Assembly (NCBI RefSeq): GCF_013113835.1
Contig: NZ_VTYQ01000001.1
Location: 1 to 64,000 of the forward strand
Source: Vibrio sp. RE88
Lineage (GTDB): Bacteria > Pseudomonadota > Gammaproteobacteria > Enterobacterales > Vibrionaceae
Length of the DNA: 64,000 bases
Reading direction: 5' to 3'
Under the pieces are notes generated by a model. The model saw nothing but the letters and a program-made list of their open reading frames with translations, did no database searches and was not told the origin of the DNA. Shown one piece after another: positions 19,842 to 29,805 of the stretch (position 1 is its first letter; each line of letters begins with the position of its first letter). The translations under genes and the position numbers were made by a program.

Positions 19842-20505
19842 TGCAGCCGACACTTTAGTTTTGAATGAGCGACGATATATAGGCCGTTCTGAAGAAAGGG
19901 CTTATACGTCGAATATCACTGAGGTAGTTGTTGGCCCGAGGACAACGGATCTACATTTTAACTATGAGATGCCCTCGCAGGGCGCACTTGGTAAAGTACG
20001 AATCTGGGAAGGGCTGACCGTTAATTTCTCAGAAGAACCCGTTTATGAAGCTCCTTTAGATAATAACGAAGGCTTTGTTCAAGTTCTAACAAACGCCCTC
20101 AATTTTACCCAAGGTGCTTATATAATCACGATTTCTGCGGATGAGGATGTTCACTCAATAGCTGCCACCGAAACCTTGCTGAATGGTCAACCTCGTATGC
20201 GTGGGGATAGTTTTATTGCCGTTACAGCGAAAACTAGTAACTCGATTAGTACTGTTTATTCCAATCCTCCTAACTTAACAGCATACAAAGAGGCTGATTG
20301 GGCAATTATTTATGCTGGTTCTGAATTAGGAAAAGGAGAACCCCTTGCAAAAATGCCCGCTCCCTTGGACGAAACTTCGGGCATTATAACAATCAACTTT
20401 CCTAGGGGAACACTAAAAAGCGGTAACACTTATAATGTTTGTCTATCTGTAGGGTCAAGGTTATCAACAATTTCTGCGGCCTACGTCTTCAAATACCTGA
20501 TATGA
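19834..20505 (+). CDS. Second cargo protein, probable partner of the preceding gene, 223 aa
   Basis: I do not recognise a family. The sequence is almost wholly beta-type, with alternating hydrophobic strands (YIITISADEDVHSI, TSNSISTVYSNPP, NTYNVCLSVGSRL). It has no signal peptide or membrane segment. Its start lies within the end of the preceding gene (8-base overlap), which argues for co-translation and joint function, for example a second toxin component, a delivery subunit or an immunity protein. Confidence 0.7.
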   Translation: MPNAADTLVLNERRYIGRSEERAYTSNITEVVVGPRTTDLHFNYEMPSQGALGKVRIWEGLTVNFSEEPVYEAPLDNNEGFVQVLTNALNFTQGAYIITISADEDVHSIAATETLLNGQPRMRGDSFIAVTAKTSNSISTVYSNPPNLTAYKEADWAIIYAGSELGKGEPLAKMPAPLDETSGIITINFPRGTLKSGNTYNVCLSVGSRLSTISAAYVFKYLI

Positions 20506-20550
20506 AGTACATTCATTCAAGCTAGATCTAATTCTTGTTTCAGAGAAGAT

Positions 20551-20600
20551 AGTTTCCCGCTTTGATTAAGGACTTAGCTCCTTTCATCAAAGTGGGTAAC
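20551..20600. repeat. Long imperfect inverted repeat between cargo operon and tail genes
   Basis: About 20 bases on each side pair (AGTTTCCCGCTTTGATTAAG with the arm near 20579-20600), with a G-T pair and one or two mismatches. It lacks a T tract. It may end transcription of both converging units or mark the edge of the inserted cargo. Confidence 0.65.
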
Positions 20601-20754
20601 TCGCGTGCATAATTCTAGCAATCCAACCCTTAAGGGTATCATCCAACTCTAACTCTTGAAGTATCGCAACAGATATATCGAATTTATACACAGGGTGTAA
20701 GAAATATTACTTGAACCTGATCAAGGACAACTAGTGTCAACAGAGTAAGTGCGA

Positions 20755-22404
20755 TTAAATGCTATAAGCCCTCTGAATTATCGGGTCGATCCTTGCGTTT
20801 AGATCAGAGCTATCATCACCATGTTTGGTAATTGTGCCTGACTGATTAGGCGCTTGAGTGGATGCACCACCCGGCATAATCCCCGGATGAGTATGACTAG
20901 CCAATGTGTCGGCAAGTTCTTTCACTATCTGCATAAGTTCAGACAGAAGAATCAAGACATTCTCTTGCTTAGAGCCTACCCACGTTTTTGGTGACTGTAG
21001 CCATTGGTGATCAGCGGCGATACTTCGGCGAACTTTACCGATTGTCTCAACCAATTCGCCAGCGGTAGCCGTCTGCATGTTGCCCAAGCTGCCTAGCACA
21101 ATGTCATCACCTGCTATTAGGTTAATTGCTCCTAGTGCTTCAATTAGCTTTTTGCCGATCACTTCTTCAATGCTGTGCTCATCAACCAAAATATGGTAGT
21201 GACCAAATTCACCACGATAGCGTTCTGCTTGGTCAAGTTTTTCGAATGCTGTTCGGTTGTGCGTTTGGTCTGTTTGCTGGGTGGTGTTTCCTGCTGCATC
21301 TATTCGGTTGCTTACCTCTTCACGTTGCTGCTGCAGTTGTTCCCCCGGCTCTATCGACGGCATAGCATATTCACGGCCATAGACACCACGAATGATAGGT
21401 CGGTCATTCCGACCATAAGCAAAAGCGATTTCAACCAATGTCCCCTCTAAAGGGTAAGACAGTAATCCAGATTCATGCCCACTCATAAGAACAGGCAATG
21501 GAATCGAACGATAGACAGGCACGTTAATATCTGGGTTTAAGTTTTCATCGAGCACCTGAACATCTACCGCAAACCTTGGGCGGAATGGGTCAGCGGCTTG
21601 CCCGGCAGTCGCTGTGTCTCTCACTACCTCAACACGGCCAAACTTAGGCAAATGAAAACCTGCTGCCAACTCAGGGAAGTTCTGCAGCGTTTCACGTTTC
21701 TTTGGTGATACTTCTGATTGCTCAGTTTTCCAATAAGCGGTCATTTCATCTTGAATCAAATCAACTCGATTAACTCGCTTGTCGTTCATGACTCTGCCCG
21801 GCCTTAGCATAGGGAACGGAACAAAGGTGACACTGTTACCACTTTGGCGACTGGTGAACTCTTCCGGTATCGGCATAGGTTTGTTGTTGAAGTGGCTATC
21901 TTGATAGGAACCGAAGTACACGACCTGATCAGTATGTTGGAACCAAACACAATCAGGAATAGAAAAAGCCTTAGCAATTTGCTCTAAACACTGATAGCCC
22001 GTGCCTTGACAAACAAAGTTTGGAATAGTGGTTTTGATGTAATCAGCATCAGGCAGATTGAATTCAAGCCCTGTCATATCCGAAAGAACGCCGATCACCT
22101 GCTCTGCGGTTGGGTGCTCTAAGCTAACCGTCCAGCGTTTAGACAAAATGCCAACCAGTTCTTTCACCGTAATCTTATGATAGCCGTTAGCAGCAGGTTG
22201 AACTTTATCGATATACCCCTCAAACCAAGGGGCGGTTTTATTCTCATAACCAATATCAAACCGAACAGACGCAAACTGCTCTGGCTTTTGCTTGGTTTCT
22301 ACTTCGAAGATCGCAACACTGCCTAGTGATAGCTTTAGGCTCACCATGTTACTAACCAGTTTGACTTCTTCACCACTGATAAACAGGCGTTTTTCTAACT
22401 TCAT
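20755..22404 (-). CDS. Phage baseplate hub and spike fusion protein, 549 aa
   Basis: The N-terminal third looks like a tail hub protein (gpD/gp27-like, with WFEGYIDKVQPAANGYHKI). The middle resembles the OB-fold of VgrG/gpV spikes (GTLVEIAFAYGRNDRPIIRG). Near the C-terminus SHTHPG is the kind of metal-binding motif found at spike tips. It is the last gene of the late tail operon, and its start overlaps the previous stop (ATGA). Confidence 0.78.
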   Translation of the reverse strand: MKLEKRLFISGEEVKLVSNMVSLKLSLGSVAIFEVETKQKPEQFASVRFDIGYENKTAPWFEGYIDKVQPAANGYHKITVKELVGILSKRWTVSLEHPTAEQVIGVLSDMTGLEFNLPDADYIKTTIPNFVCQGTGYQCLEQIAKAFSIPDCVWFQHTDQVVYFGSYQDSHFNNKPMPIPEEFTSRQSGNSVTFVPFPMLRPGRVMNDKRVNRVDLIQDEMTAYWKTEQSEVSPKKRETLQNFPELAAGFHLPKFGRVEVVRDTATAGQAADPFRPRFAVDVQVLDENLNPDINVPVYRSIPLPVLMSGHESGLLSYPLEGTLVEIAFAYGRNDRPIIRGVYGREYAMPSIEPGEQLQQQREEVSNRIDAAGNTTQQTDQTHNRTAFEKLDQAERYRGEFGHYHILVDEHSIEEVIGKKLIEALGAINLIAGDDIVLGSLGNMQTATAGELVETIGKVRRSIAADHQWLQSPKTWVGSKQENVLILLSELMQIVKELADTLASHTHPGIMPGGASTQAPNQSGTITKHGDDSSDLNARIDPIIQRAYSI

Positions 22405-22874
22405 TGCGTTGCTTCCTCTGCGTTATTCAGCGCCTGTCTTAGTCGGGTGTTTTCTCGCTGTTCCGGTTTGGTTTGCTCTTTGGCTCGTTGCTCTTTTTGT
22501 TCTGCCACACTGTTTTGCTCTCGCAACTCAAAAGAGACGTTCCAAGCCTGCAAAGTTTCATGCTCTCTCGCATTGATACGGCCAGTGAATTTCACGTTGC
22601 GAATCTTGAGTGCTAACGCAATATCATTACCAATCCGATAAACCCTGCGTGTATTGGTTTCATCTTTGTCCGATGCAAGCGAATACAACTGGGTGAGCGT
22701 TTCTACACGTGTGAAAGGAACTCGACCACTAAAGGTCAGTTTCTTGCCTTTATCGCCTTGCTCTGCCGTATCGGTACCCGATGATTGACCGCTCATGTCT
22801 TGGTCTTTTAACTCCATCGACATTTCAACTTTCATCGAGTCTAAATTAACCGGCACACCATCGAGAGCTAACAT
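22401..22874 (-). CDS. Phage baseplate component, 157 aa
   Basis: A small baseplate-type protein with an N-terminal beta domain and a highly charged Glu/Gln/Arg-rich C-terminal helix (EQKEQRAKEQTKPEQRENTR). It overlaps both neighbours (4 and 7 bases), so it is part of a tightly coupled tail operon just before the hub-spike gene. The exact P2 equivalent is not clear. Confidence 0.65.
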   Translation of the reverse strand: MLALDGVPVNLDSMKVEMSMELKDQDMSGQSSGTDTAEQGDKGKKLTFSGRVPFTRVETLTQLYSLASDKDETNTRRVYRIGNDIALALKIRNVKFTGRINAREHETLQAWNVSFELREQNSVAEQKEQRAKEQTKPEQRENTRLRQALNNAEEATQ

Positions 22875-23755
22875 AGCAATTCCTCAAAAAAGGTCATTGG
22901 TTCATGGCTAAGCAATAGACTCGCCACGGTGAATTGATGATTGTTTGGCGCACCTGCTTGGCTAATCTGAGTTGCGATACTTTCAGCATTACCAGTAACA
23001 GAAAAAGCGTAAACACTGCCGTTTAAGTTTTTAAGTGCATTTATCTGGGCTTTGACATCACCCAACCTTTTAGCTCTCTTTTCTGCCAGTGCCTCCAGTT
23101 TGCCGATCACGTTACTTGCATCATCAGCTAACGATTCTAGTGTGGCGATTTGTGCACCCTGCCAATGCAAAGCGTCATGCAAAGGATTGGCATTGAGTTT
23201 CGCCATGGGTTTAAAGCGAGGTTGGACGATTGCAGCAGATTGGTGAAGCTTATCGGTTTCATTGGTCACTAATGCTTGAGTTTGCCTAGCCACCTGACAC
23301 CAATCTGGCAAAGGAAACACGGAAACAAGATCCGCCAACTGATTAGCGAACTGCGCTAACTGTGAAGCGGTCACCATAAGCGCAATACAATGAAGATTGC
23401 CATTTGGTCGGTACTTGTCAGCATGATCACGGAGTTTGCCAGATAGCACTTTGACTGCTGCCTGTGGATTCAAGTAACAACCCGAATCCAACTTGGTACC
23501 TACTTGAAACTGGTAAGGTGTGGCGGTTAATACAGTGCCCGTTCTTAGCAAAGATTCAAGATCACCACGCAACCCAATTAACGCACTTGCATCTTCACTT
23601 AAAGAGTGACGCCCATAACTGGCGTCACTTTCAAGGTTGGTTAAGCGGCTAACTGAATCATTCATCGTTGTGCCGACTTGGTCTATTACCTGTTCGGCAC
23701 TGGTTTGGATTGCTTGCGAGCTGCTAGGCCAACTGAGTGGTGACGTACTCCACAT
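22868..23755 (-). CDS. Phage tail or baseplate-associated protein, 295 aa
   Basis: A helical, Ala/Leu/Gln-rich protein of unknown fold. Long helices (VIGKLEALAEKRAKRLGDVK) suggest a structural or scaffold-like baseplate part. It is known to me only as part of kappa-like tail operons by position; no function is assigned. Confidence 0.6.
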   Translation of the reverse strand: MWSTSPLSWPSSSQAIQTSAEQVIDQVGTTMNDSVSRLTNLESDASYGRHSLSEDASALIGLRGDLESLLRTGTVLTATPYQFQVGTKLDSGCYLNPQAAVKVLSGKLRDHADKYRPNGNLHCIALMVTASQLAQFANQLADLVSVFPLPDWCQVARQTQALVTNETDKLHQSAAIVQPRFKPMAKLNANPLHDALHWQGAQIATLESLADDASNVIGKLEALAEKRAKRLGDVKAQINALKNLNGSVYAFSVTGNAESIATQISQAGAPNNHQFTVASLLLSHEPMTFFEELLC

Positions 23756-23799
23756 TCTATTTCTCCGAATATTTCAACTGAGTTACCGCTAGTATTGGC

Positions 23800-24183
23800 T
23801 TAAGTAGCATTGCTCATAATTTCTGGGCGACTGATTTCTTTTGGATCAACACCGAGTCTCGGCCTTATTTCTTGAATGTATGATTTAACTGCATTCATTT
23901 CTTGTTCTGTTATCTCTAACAAACCCAAGCGATAGTCTTCTTCAATACGAAGCGCTATCTTTTTCTCTTCATCAAAAAACAGAGTGGCCAATTGAAATAT
24001 TTCTAGATCGGTTTTTGCTCGAACAAAGATTTTGTTTGTTGCTATGTCAATATCCCAATAATCACGCTCCCCTCGATCTTTTGGCATTTCTTCCACTAGG
24101 TAATCATTACTATTAAGAATTTCCCCATCAATGTATTGCACTATTGATATGCTGTTATCTGCATTTTTCGTTACCTTGTACAT
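23800..24183 (-). CDS. Probable tail fibre assembly protein, 127 aa
   Basis: A small acidic protein that begins one base inside the stop of the tail fibre gene (TAATG), the usual place of a fibre-assembly chaperone. Residues 78-115 are helical. AT content is higher than in the neighbours, as is common for exchangeable fibre modules. Confidence 0.6.
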   Translation of the reverse strand: MYKVTKNADNSISIVQYIDGEILNSNDYLVEEMPKDRGERDYWDIDIATNKIFVRAKTDLEIFQLATLFFDEEKKIALRIEEDYRLGLLEITEQEMNAVKSYIQEIRPRLGVDPKEISRPEIMSNAT

Positions 24184-25730
24184 TAAGCTAGCTCCCCAAA
24201 GACAATGACATACGCTCTAGATACATCAACATTACGCTCTCGTCTTGAAAGCAACCGTATCTGTGTTTCTGAAATTAATGTTGGTGTTGTATCGGCTTTA
24301 ACGTGTTCACCAAAGGTATAAGCATCAGCCTGATTTAAAATTGCAAACTGACCACAGATAATCACTCGCTTTTCAATGGAAACAGGATTCTCAAATTCGA
24401 TTGTGTAATCTCCAATCCCATTATCAATGATACGATTAACGTTAAATGAACCGCGAGCTGGTACGTTAGGGGTCGCACCATCAAAATTAACCATCGCCAC
24501 CATCGTCATACCACTAATATCTGACATTTTTGGACGGTTATATGTTGTGAAAAAATCGACCCAACGACCAGAGCCCCACTGAGGTCTGAACTTCGCATAT
24601 CCATCACCAAAAAGTAATTGAGTTGCGTGGCCTTCAGCAGACATGATTTGGAGCTGATTACCTACAACTGAGGTCAATCCGCCAGAGTCTACAGGATCAC
24701 CATTATTCCATCCTGTATATAAGCCAGCCTTGCTCACAAAAGACATGACATTGGTCTTTAAATTTAATTCTGAAAAACGAGCAGTGAGCTGTTTAGCTAT
24801 TCCTCGCCAGAACTGAGGCAACTTAATGTGTTTACTCGCCGTGCTACCGCTGTCTATATCTGAGTTACTTGCTGCATTACTTTTTAGTTCAGCTAGTGCC
24901 AAACCACCTTTAACTCGCCAATCAACCACAGAACCATCAGCATTAATTCCAGCCAGTTCAGCAACGTAGTGTTGATCACCGTTGCCGTCGACATAATCGG
25001 TTAGCTCAGTTTCAGAAACTGTAATCGTGACTTTGTTTTCCCACACTGACAGTGCAGTACCTTGGCGAACGACATCCACGTACAAACCGTTTGGTTTAGT
25101 GGTGATGGTTTGCAACACTTCACCAGTTAACACTCCACGTAAACCTCCGACGTAAACGACACCAGGAGTCACTTTGTATTTGTTCGGGTCAGCTTGTTGG
25201 GTAACGTCGAACCCATCAACAAAAGCCGTATGACCATAGCTATCTAAGCAAGCCAATCGGTGGTCTTCTTCGATACCTTTCAAACGTGCTTGATAGTCAA
25301 TCTGCCAAGTCGAAGCATCAACGGTAATTCCAGCAATTTGCGCGGCTCCGTCATAGGCTTGCACCAATGACTTAGTGCTAGCCATACCGTTTTCTTTGGT
25401 CTCTTCGGCTTTGTGTACCACCATTCCGCAAGAATTTGGCACACTCTTGTCACGTAGATAAATCGCGTTAAAGGTGAACTCTGCAACGGTACCGGGGATC
25501 ACAACTGAATATGCCAGTGCGTTGTCACCAAGTTTACCCACTTGGTCGATGTCTTGTTGGTGAACCCATAGCGAAACATCAGGCAAACCATTTTCACGGT
25601 TAATTGGCTGGCTTGGGTCTAGCCCCGGAATGTGCGCAAAAATCATTTCGTTCATGTCTGGTGCATCACCGACACTAATCTGATTTTGCAAGTAACGCTC
25701 AAATTCGAGCGGGATTGCCGTTTGGCTCAT
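24183..25730 (-). CDS. Phage tail fibre protein, 515 aa
   Basis: The N-terminus (FERYLQNQISVGDAPDMNE, then HIPGLDP) is the baseplate-attachment domain of gpH-type fibres; the middle and C-terminal parts are beta-rich and carry the receptor-binding region. This decides host range. It follows gpI-like and gpJ-like genes as in P2. Confidence 0.8.
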   Translation of the reverse strand: MSQTAIPLEFERYLQNQISVGDAPDMNEMIFAHIPGLDPSQPINRENGLPDVSLWVHQQDIDQVGKLGDNALAYSVVIPGTVAEFTFNAIYLRDKSVPNSCGMVVHKAEETKENGMASTKSLVQAYDGAAQIAGITVDASTWQIDYQARLKGIEEDHRLACLDSYGHTAFVDGFDVTQQADPNKYKVTPGVVYVGGLRGVLTGEVLQTITTKPNGLYVDVVRQGTALSVWENKVTITVSETELTDYVDGNGDQHYVAELAGINADGSVVDWRVKGGLALAELKSNAASNSDIDSGSTASKHIKLPQFWRGIAKQLTARFSELNLKTNVMSFVSKAGLYTGWNNGDPVDSGGLTSVVGNQLQIMSAEGHATQLLFGDGYAKFRPQWGSGRWVDFFTTYNRPKMSDISGMTMVAMVNFDGATPNVPARGSFNVNRIIDNGIGDYTIEFENPVSIEKRVIICGQFAILNQADAYTFGEHVKADTTPTLISETQIRLLSRRERNVDVSRAYVIVFGELA

Positions 25731-25767
25731 TGGGTACCTCCCAGATACCTGTACAAATGTTTACCAG

Positions 25768-26430
25768 CTAAAGGCTGGCAATAAATACTTGTTGTTGATG
25801 TTCAACTGGCTGTGGTTTCACATTCATTTCAACGGCTTGCTTAGTCTTTGCTAAAAACAGGCTGAAATTGTGCGAGAACTCACCACTGGCAACGGTTAAG
25901 GTTGTCGGGAACGTCACTTGGAAACGGTAGCGGCGGCATGTCCGGCCATACTGTTCAATCAGTGTTTGAACCAACTTGGTGTTATTGGAAATATCACCGT
26001 CTGTTAGCTCAATGGTGCAAACATCCCACTGCACTGCATCTTCACGCTCTTTAAACGCAACGATACCAATGCCCAACCTTTCAAAAATTCGCTTAAACCC
26101 TGCAACGCTGCCTGCGTCTTTGGCATTCACAGCTGCGTATTTCACTCGCTTACGAAACAGCGAAAGCGGTTCGCCCTCAAAGCGTTTGATGTCTCTATCC
26201 CAAGCCATTAACTCCAAGGTGTTTTCGCTGCATGTCAGCGCATCCATTTGGCAAAGTGGAAACAGCAACCAACCCCAAACCATTTGAAAGAATGCAAACA
26301 CGCCTTTTGATAGAAAGTGCGGCTCTTTGATTTCTTCCGATGTGGTGCTGCCGTCTTGCCACCATGGAATAACCGTTTCCGGTAACTCTGGTGCATGTTG
26401 TTCTTGGTTGTAGCTTTGAGGTTCAGACAT
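25768..26430 (-). CDS. Phage tail protein I (gpI-like baseplate wedge)
   Basis: 220 residues with the gpI pattern LELMAWDRDI and FRKRVKYAA. It sits directly after gpJ (6-base gap) and before the fibre gene, the same order as in P2. It forms part of the baseplate wedge. Confidence 0.8.
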   Translation of the reverse strand: MSEPQSYNQEQHAPELPETVIPWWQDGSTTSEEIKEPHFLSKGVFAFFQMVWGWLLFPLCQMDALTCSENTLELMAWDRDIKRFEGEPLSLFRKRVKYAAVNAKDAGSVAGFKRIFERLGIGIVAFKEREDAVQWDVCTIELTDGDISNNTKLVQTLIEQYGRTCRRYRFQVTFPTTLTVASGEFSHNFSLFLAKTKQAVEMNVKPQPVEHQQQVFIASL

Positions 26431-26436
26431 GACTTA

Positions 26437-27627
26437 CTACCTTACCGTTAGCGTTTTCAAACGTGGCTGCTCTAGGTCGCTGATAATGTCCTCTTGAACC
26501 TTTCCGCCTACGGTGAACTTTACCGATTCAACCTGCGCCATATTGGTGTGAATTTCAGTACCAAGCAGAGAAAGGCTAAAGCGACTTTCAGGTTTTGCGC
26601 GAGTCATTTCTGGATAAGCGGCAGTCTCACGAAATGCTGCCCTGATACGGTCTTCGACTTCCAGCAGTTCGTTAACCTTGGTTGCCTCGTCTAAGTTAGC
26701 CACCAACACAACATCGGCGATCACATCGTGCTCTGTATCTGGAATAGCCTTACAAGTCAGCACATCACCATGGCCGTGATGCCCTTTAGCCATAATGTGG
26801 TCATTTAACTGGTCAAGAACGGGTTGTGGTGTTGCTCCGACTTCCATCAAGATCAATGCTTCTGCAGTGCCCGGCGTCACTTCACCTGTATTGTTGAAAT
26901 AGATGTTGTCGCTACGAATCCCGGCGACACTGGAAATAATGGAACGGTAAACATCATCAATGTGCCATTCACCTGAACTGGTGAAAGCGTTCTGAATACG
27001 CAGTGCCAGTTCTTCATTGCTTTCAGCGTCTGCGCCTATTTTGGTTATCCAATCAGGTTCGTTAACCGCATCGACAATACCCGGAATCTCTTCTGGAATG
27101 ATATTGAAGTAACCTGCAGGTAAGTTAAAAGCTGCGCCTGCTTCGAATGCTTCAACCAGAACTTTGCCCGTTAGCTGACCCGCATCAATCACGGTTTCAG
27201 CAAGCACTCGAACTTTATACACCACTCCATCAATCGGCAGGGTTTGAACCACTTTACCCGCTTCTATCGTGACAGCATCAGCAGCGTTCGCCTTGGTTAA
27301 GGTAATCTTGCCTTGTGTTTTCTCTGCGTCTTTCGGCTCGATGTCATGTTCCCAAGCTTTCAGATCTAAAGCCCAACGTTCTGCCGTTGCCACAAACATA
27401 TTTGGCATAACATGTTCAGCTAGTAGTGTTCTGATCAGCCACACGCATGGCGTAACTACAGCGGCGCGAACCCATCGCCAAAACGGTGACATTTCAGAGT
27501 CGTTAGATACTTTGCTGCCAGCTCCCACGACTTCTTGTTTTAGCTTCGCTTCAAATTCATCTTCGGTAACAGGCACACCCGATTCACTTAGAATCTCAAC
27601 AAAGTCTGCGTTTGGTCGTTTGCTCAT
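26437..27627 (-). CDS. Baseplate J-like protein (gpJ)
   Basis: 396 residues with the baseplate-J layout, including WALDLKAWEHD, YKVRVLAETV and GEWHIDDVYRS. It joins the wedge to the tube. Start overlaps the upstream stop (ATGA), showing coupling. Confidence 0.85.
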   Translation of the reverse strand: MSKRPNADFVEILSESGVPVTEDEFEAKLKQEVVGAGSKVSNDSEMSPFWRWVRAAVVTPCVWLIRTLLAEHVMPNMFVATAERWALDLKAWEHDIEPKDAEKTQGKITLTKANAADAVTIEAGKVVQTLPIDGVVYKVRVLAETVIDAGQLTGKVLVEAFEAGAAFNLPAGYFNIIPEEIPGIVDAVNEPDWITKIGADAESNEELALRIQNAFTSSGEWHIDDVYRSIISSVAGIRSDNIYFNNTGEVTPGTAEALILMEVGATPQPVLDQLNDHIMAKGHHGHGDVLTCKAIPDTEHDVIADVVLVANLDEATKVNELLEVEDRIRAAFRETAAYPEMTRAKPESRFSLSLLGTEIHTNMAQVESVKFTVGGKVQEDIISDLEQPRLKTLTVR

Positions 27628-27989
27628 GCCCCGTTCTCTCCTACAGAAAGTTCTAGATCACCATATTCATAAGCGGTTGCCGTTAAGGTGAATTCACCCG
27701 CATCTAACTCTGTTGCCGTTGCAGTGCCGGGAACGACTCTCACATCACGCTCAGCTAACTGCTCAATCTGCACCATCACATCAGCGCGTAATGCTGGATT
27801 ACGTTCAGCAACCAATTGACGGGCCAAACCCGACTCCATAATGGCGTGCTTAATATCTTGTGCGATGCTGTATAAATCACTGCATTCGGCAGGCTGTTGA
27901 CCTGCGTCCATATCCCAGCCACCGTCAATCACTTTAATGTCGATGTACTTTTTGCTTTCTGATAAATAGCTATCCGGCATTGAGTTCAT
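27624..27989 (-). CDS. DUF2590-type phage protein, probable gpW/gp25-like wedge part
   Basis: 121 residues with a conserved pattern (SDLYSIAQDIKHAIMESGL) and a C-terminal strand pair (FTLTATAYEYGDLELS). By position before gpJ it takes the place of P2 gpW. It overlaps the tape measure gene by 20 bases. Confidence 0.7.
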   Translation of the reverse strand: MNSMPDSYLSESKKYIDIKVIDGGWDMDAGQQPAECSDLYSIAQDIKHAIMESGLARQLVAERNPALRADVMVQIEQLAERDVRVVPGTATATELDAGEFTLTATAYEYGDLELSVGENGA

Positions 27990-29790
27990 CCCATTCGGCT
28001 AACTGGTCTGGTGTAATTCCATTCGGCGCAGTGATGTAAACGTCACCGTATGAGTTCATGTTGCCGCCTTGTGGTTTATGGGTAGTCGTTACGTTTTGAA
28101 CCATGCTTGGAGGTAGTGTTGGCATTGCTCCCGGCTGTTTGTATTCGGCAATGCTGCCACCTTTACCCGTTGGCATTTCTGGAGTGTCGAACGACATTGG
28201 CTGAATTGATGTCGGTGCGTTTCGCTCTGCTTGAACGGCTGCACTCACTTCTGGCGTATCAACCTTACTACCCAGTTCAATATCCACACCGGGGATCATG
28301 TTCAGTAAGTCAACAATGCTCTCAATCGCGACGGCAATAACATCAAACCAATCCGTATCTTTGAATGCTGCGGTTAAGTCATCCCACCAATAGATTGCAG
28401 CAGCCACACCGCCAATAAGCAGTGCAATACCAGCCACTACCCAAGTGATTGGGTTCGCCCATAAAGCGGCATTAAATAGCCAAGCAGCGGCGGTGCTTGC
28501 TATTGTGGTAATGCGTAGCAGTTTCATGATGCTGTTTAAGCCTGTCATGGTGACGGCCCAGCCTGCAGACATCATTTGCCCAATACCCATGGCAAGCGAT
28601 AGTGTTGCGACTACGCCGCCAAGGGATAAACCCGCAATAGCGACATAACCCAGAATTTCAGCAAGCCAAGGAAATTCATCAGTCCAACCTACAACGACCA
28701 TTAGACCATCAGCCATTGAACCCACCACTGCGTTAATAGACGGCAGAACAGCACCAAAAACCGCAGCGCGAACGGCAAACCAAACGGCTTGAAGTCGTTC
28801 CCACTGGTCAGTCATCGCACTGGCCATCTTTTCGGCTTTTGACATGCCTTGCACTTGGCCAAGAGTATCAATGCTCCCAGCTAGCCCTTCTGTATCAGCC
28901 ATAAGTAACTTGATCATGGCGGTGGCTTCTTTTGTGCCAAACGCTTTATCGAGTTCTGCAGACTCTGCAACTGATAAGGTGTCACCGTACTTCCCTTTTA
29001 GCTCTTCAAGAATTTCGAGCATTGGAAGCATATTGCCGTGACTATCCGTAAAACTGAGCCCTAGTTCATCTTGAGCCTTTGCTACCCCACCCAAGAAAGC
29101 ACGATACTTAGTACCCGCTTCACTGCCACTCATCGTCGCCTGCAGAGTACCCAAAATCGCCATTTGCTCTTCCATGGCGATACCTGCCGCCGTTGCATTC
29201 GCCCCCACACTGGTAAATGCACTGCTCATTCCTGCGCCCGTGGTCTTGAACATCTCAACAGATTGAGCGGTCATGCCTGCGACTTGCCTAGACCATTCGC
29301 CTACACCCATTTCATCAGCGGAGTTTTTAAATACTCCATACATGGTACCCATGTAGTCAGTGATAGTTGCTGTATCGGCTTTAGTCGCTGCGGCTAATAC
29401 AGCGGAACTTTTAGTAATATCAGCAAGGCTCTCACCATCAATGTCGCCAAAAGCTGATTTAATATCGTAAGCTGCACCAACCATCTCTGTGGCAGATTTA
29501 CCATATTGAACCGACGTGTATAGAGCCGTTCTAGATAGCTTGGCTAAATCTTCATCAAGAACCCCAAGCGATTTCACTTCACCTAGTTTTCTGTCCATTT
29601 CAATCGCAGGCATCAACGCATTTTGGATAGCAAAGCCAGCAGCAACCAAACCTGCGCCACCTGTCGCCATGTTCTGCATGCCTTGCTTGCCTGCTTCCAT
29701 GGAGGATTGCACTTCTTTGGTAATGCCTTGCAGTGGTTTGGTTATTTGGTCAACCAGTGCCACATGCATTAATAGCTTTTCCATACTCAT
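27970..29790 (-). CDS. Phage tail tape measure protein, 606 aa
   Basis: A long helical protein with Gly/Ala-rich stretches and several hydrophobic segments (LGYVAIAGLSLGGVVATLSL, VVAGIALLIGGVAAAIYWW), as in the TP901-type tape measure family. It sets tail length and contacts the membrane during DNA entry. It follows the chaperone frameshift gene, as in nearly all long-tailed phages. Confidence 0.88.
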   Translation of the reverse strand: MSMEKLLMHVALVDQITKPLQGITKEVQSSMEAGKQGMQNMATGGAGLVAAGFAIQNALMPAIEMDRKLGEVKSLGVLDEDLAKLSRTALYTSVQYGKSATEMVGAAYDIKSAFGDIDGESLADITKSSAVLAAATKADTATITDYMGTMYGVFKNSADEMGVGEWSRQVAGMTAQSVEMFKTTGAGMSSAFTSVGANATAAGIAMEEQMAILGTLQATMSGSEAGTKYRAFLGGVAKAQDELGLSFTDSHGNMLPMLEILEELKGKYGDTLSVAESAELDKAFGTKEATAMIKLLMADTEGLAGSIDTLGQVQGMSKAEKMASAMTDQWERLQAVWFAVRAAVFGAVLPSINAVVGSMADGLMVVVGWTDEFPWLAEILGYVAIAGLSLGGVVATLSLAMGIGQMMSAGWAVTMTGLNSIMKLLRITTIASTAAAWLFNAALWANPITWVVAGIALLIGGVAAAIYWWDDLTAAFKDTDWFDVIAVAIESIVDLLNMIPGVDIELGSKVDTPEVSAAVQAERNAPTSIQPMSFDTPEMPTGKGGSIAEYKQPGAMPTLPPSMVQNVTTTHKPQGGNMNSYGDVYITAPNGITPDQLAEWDELNAG

Positions 29791-29805
29791 GCGTGATGCT
29801 CTACC

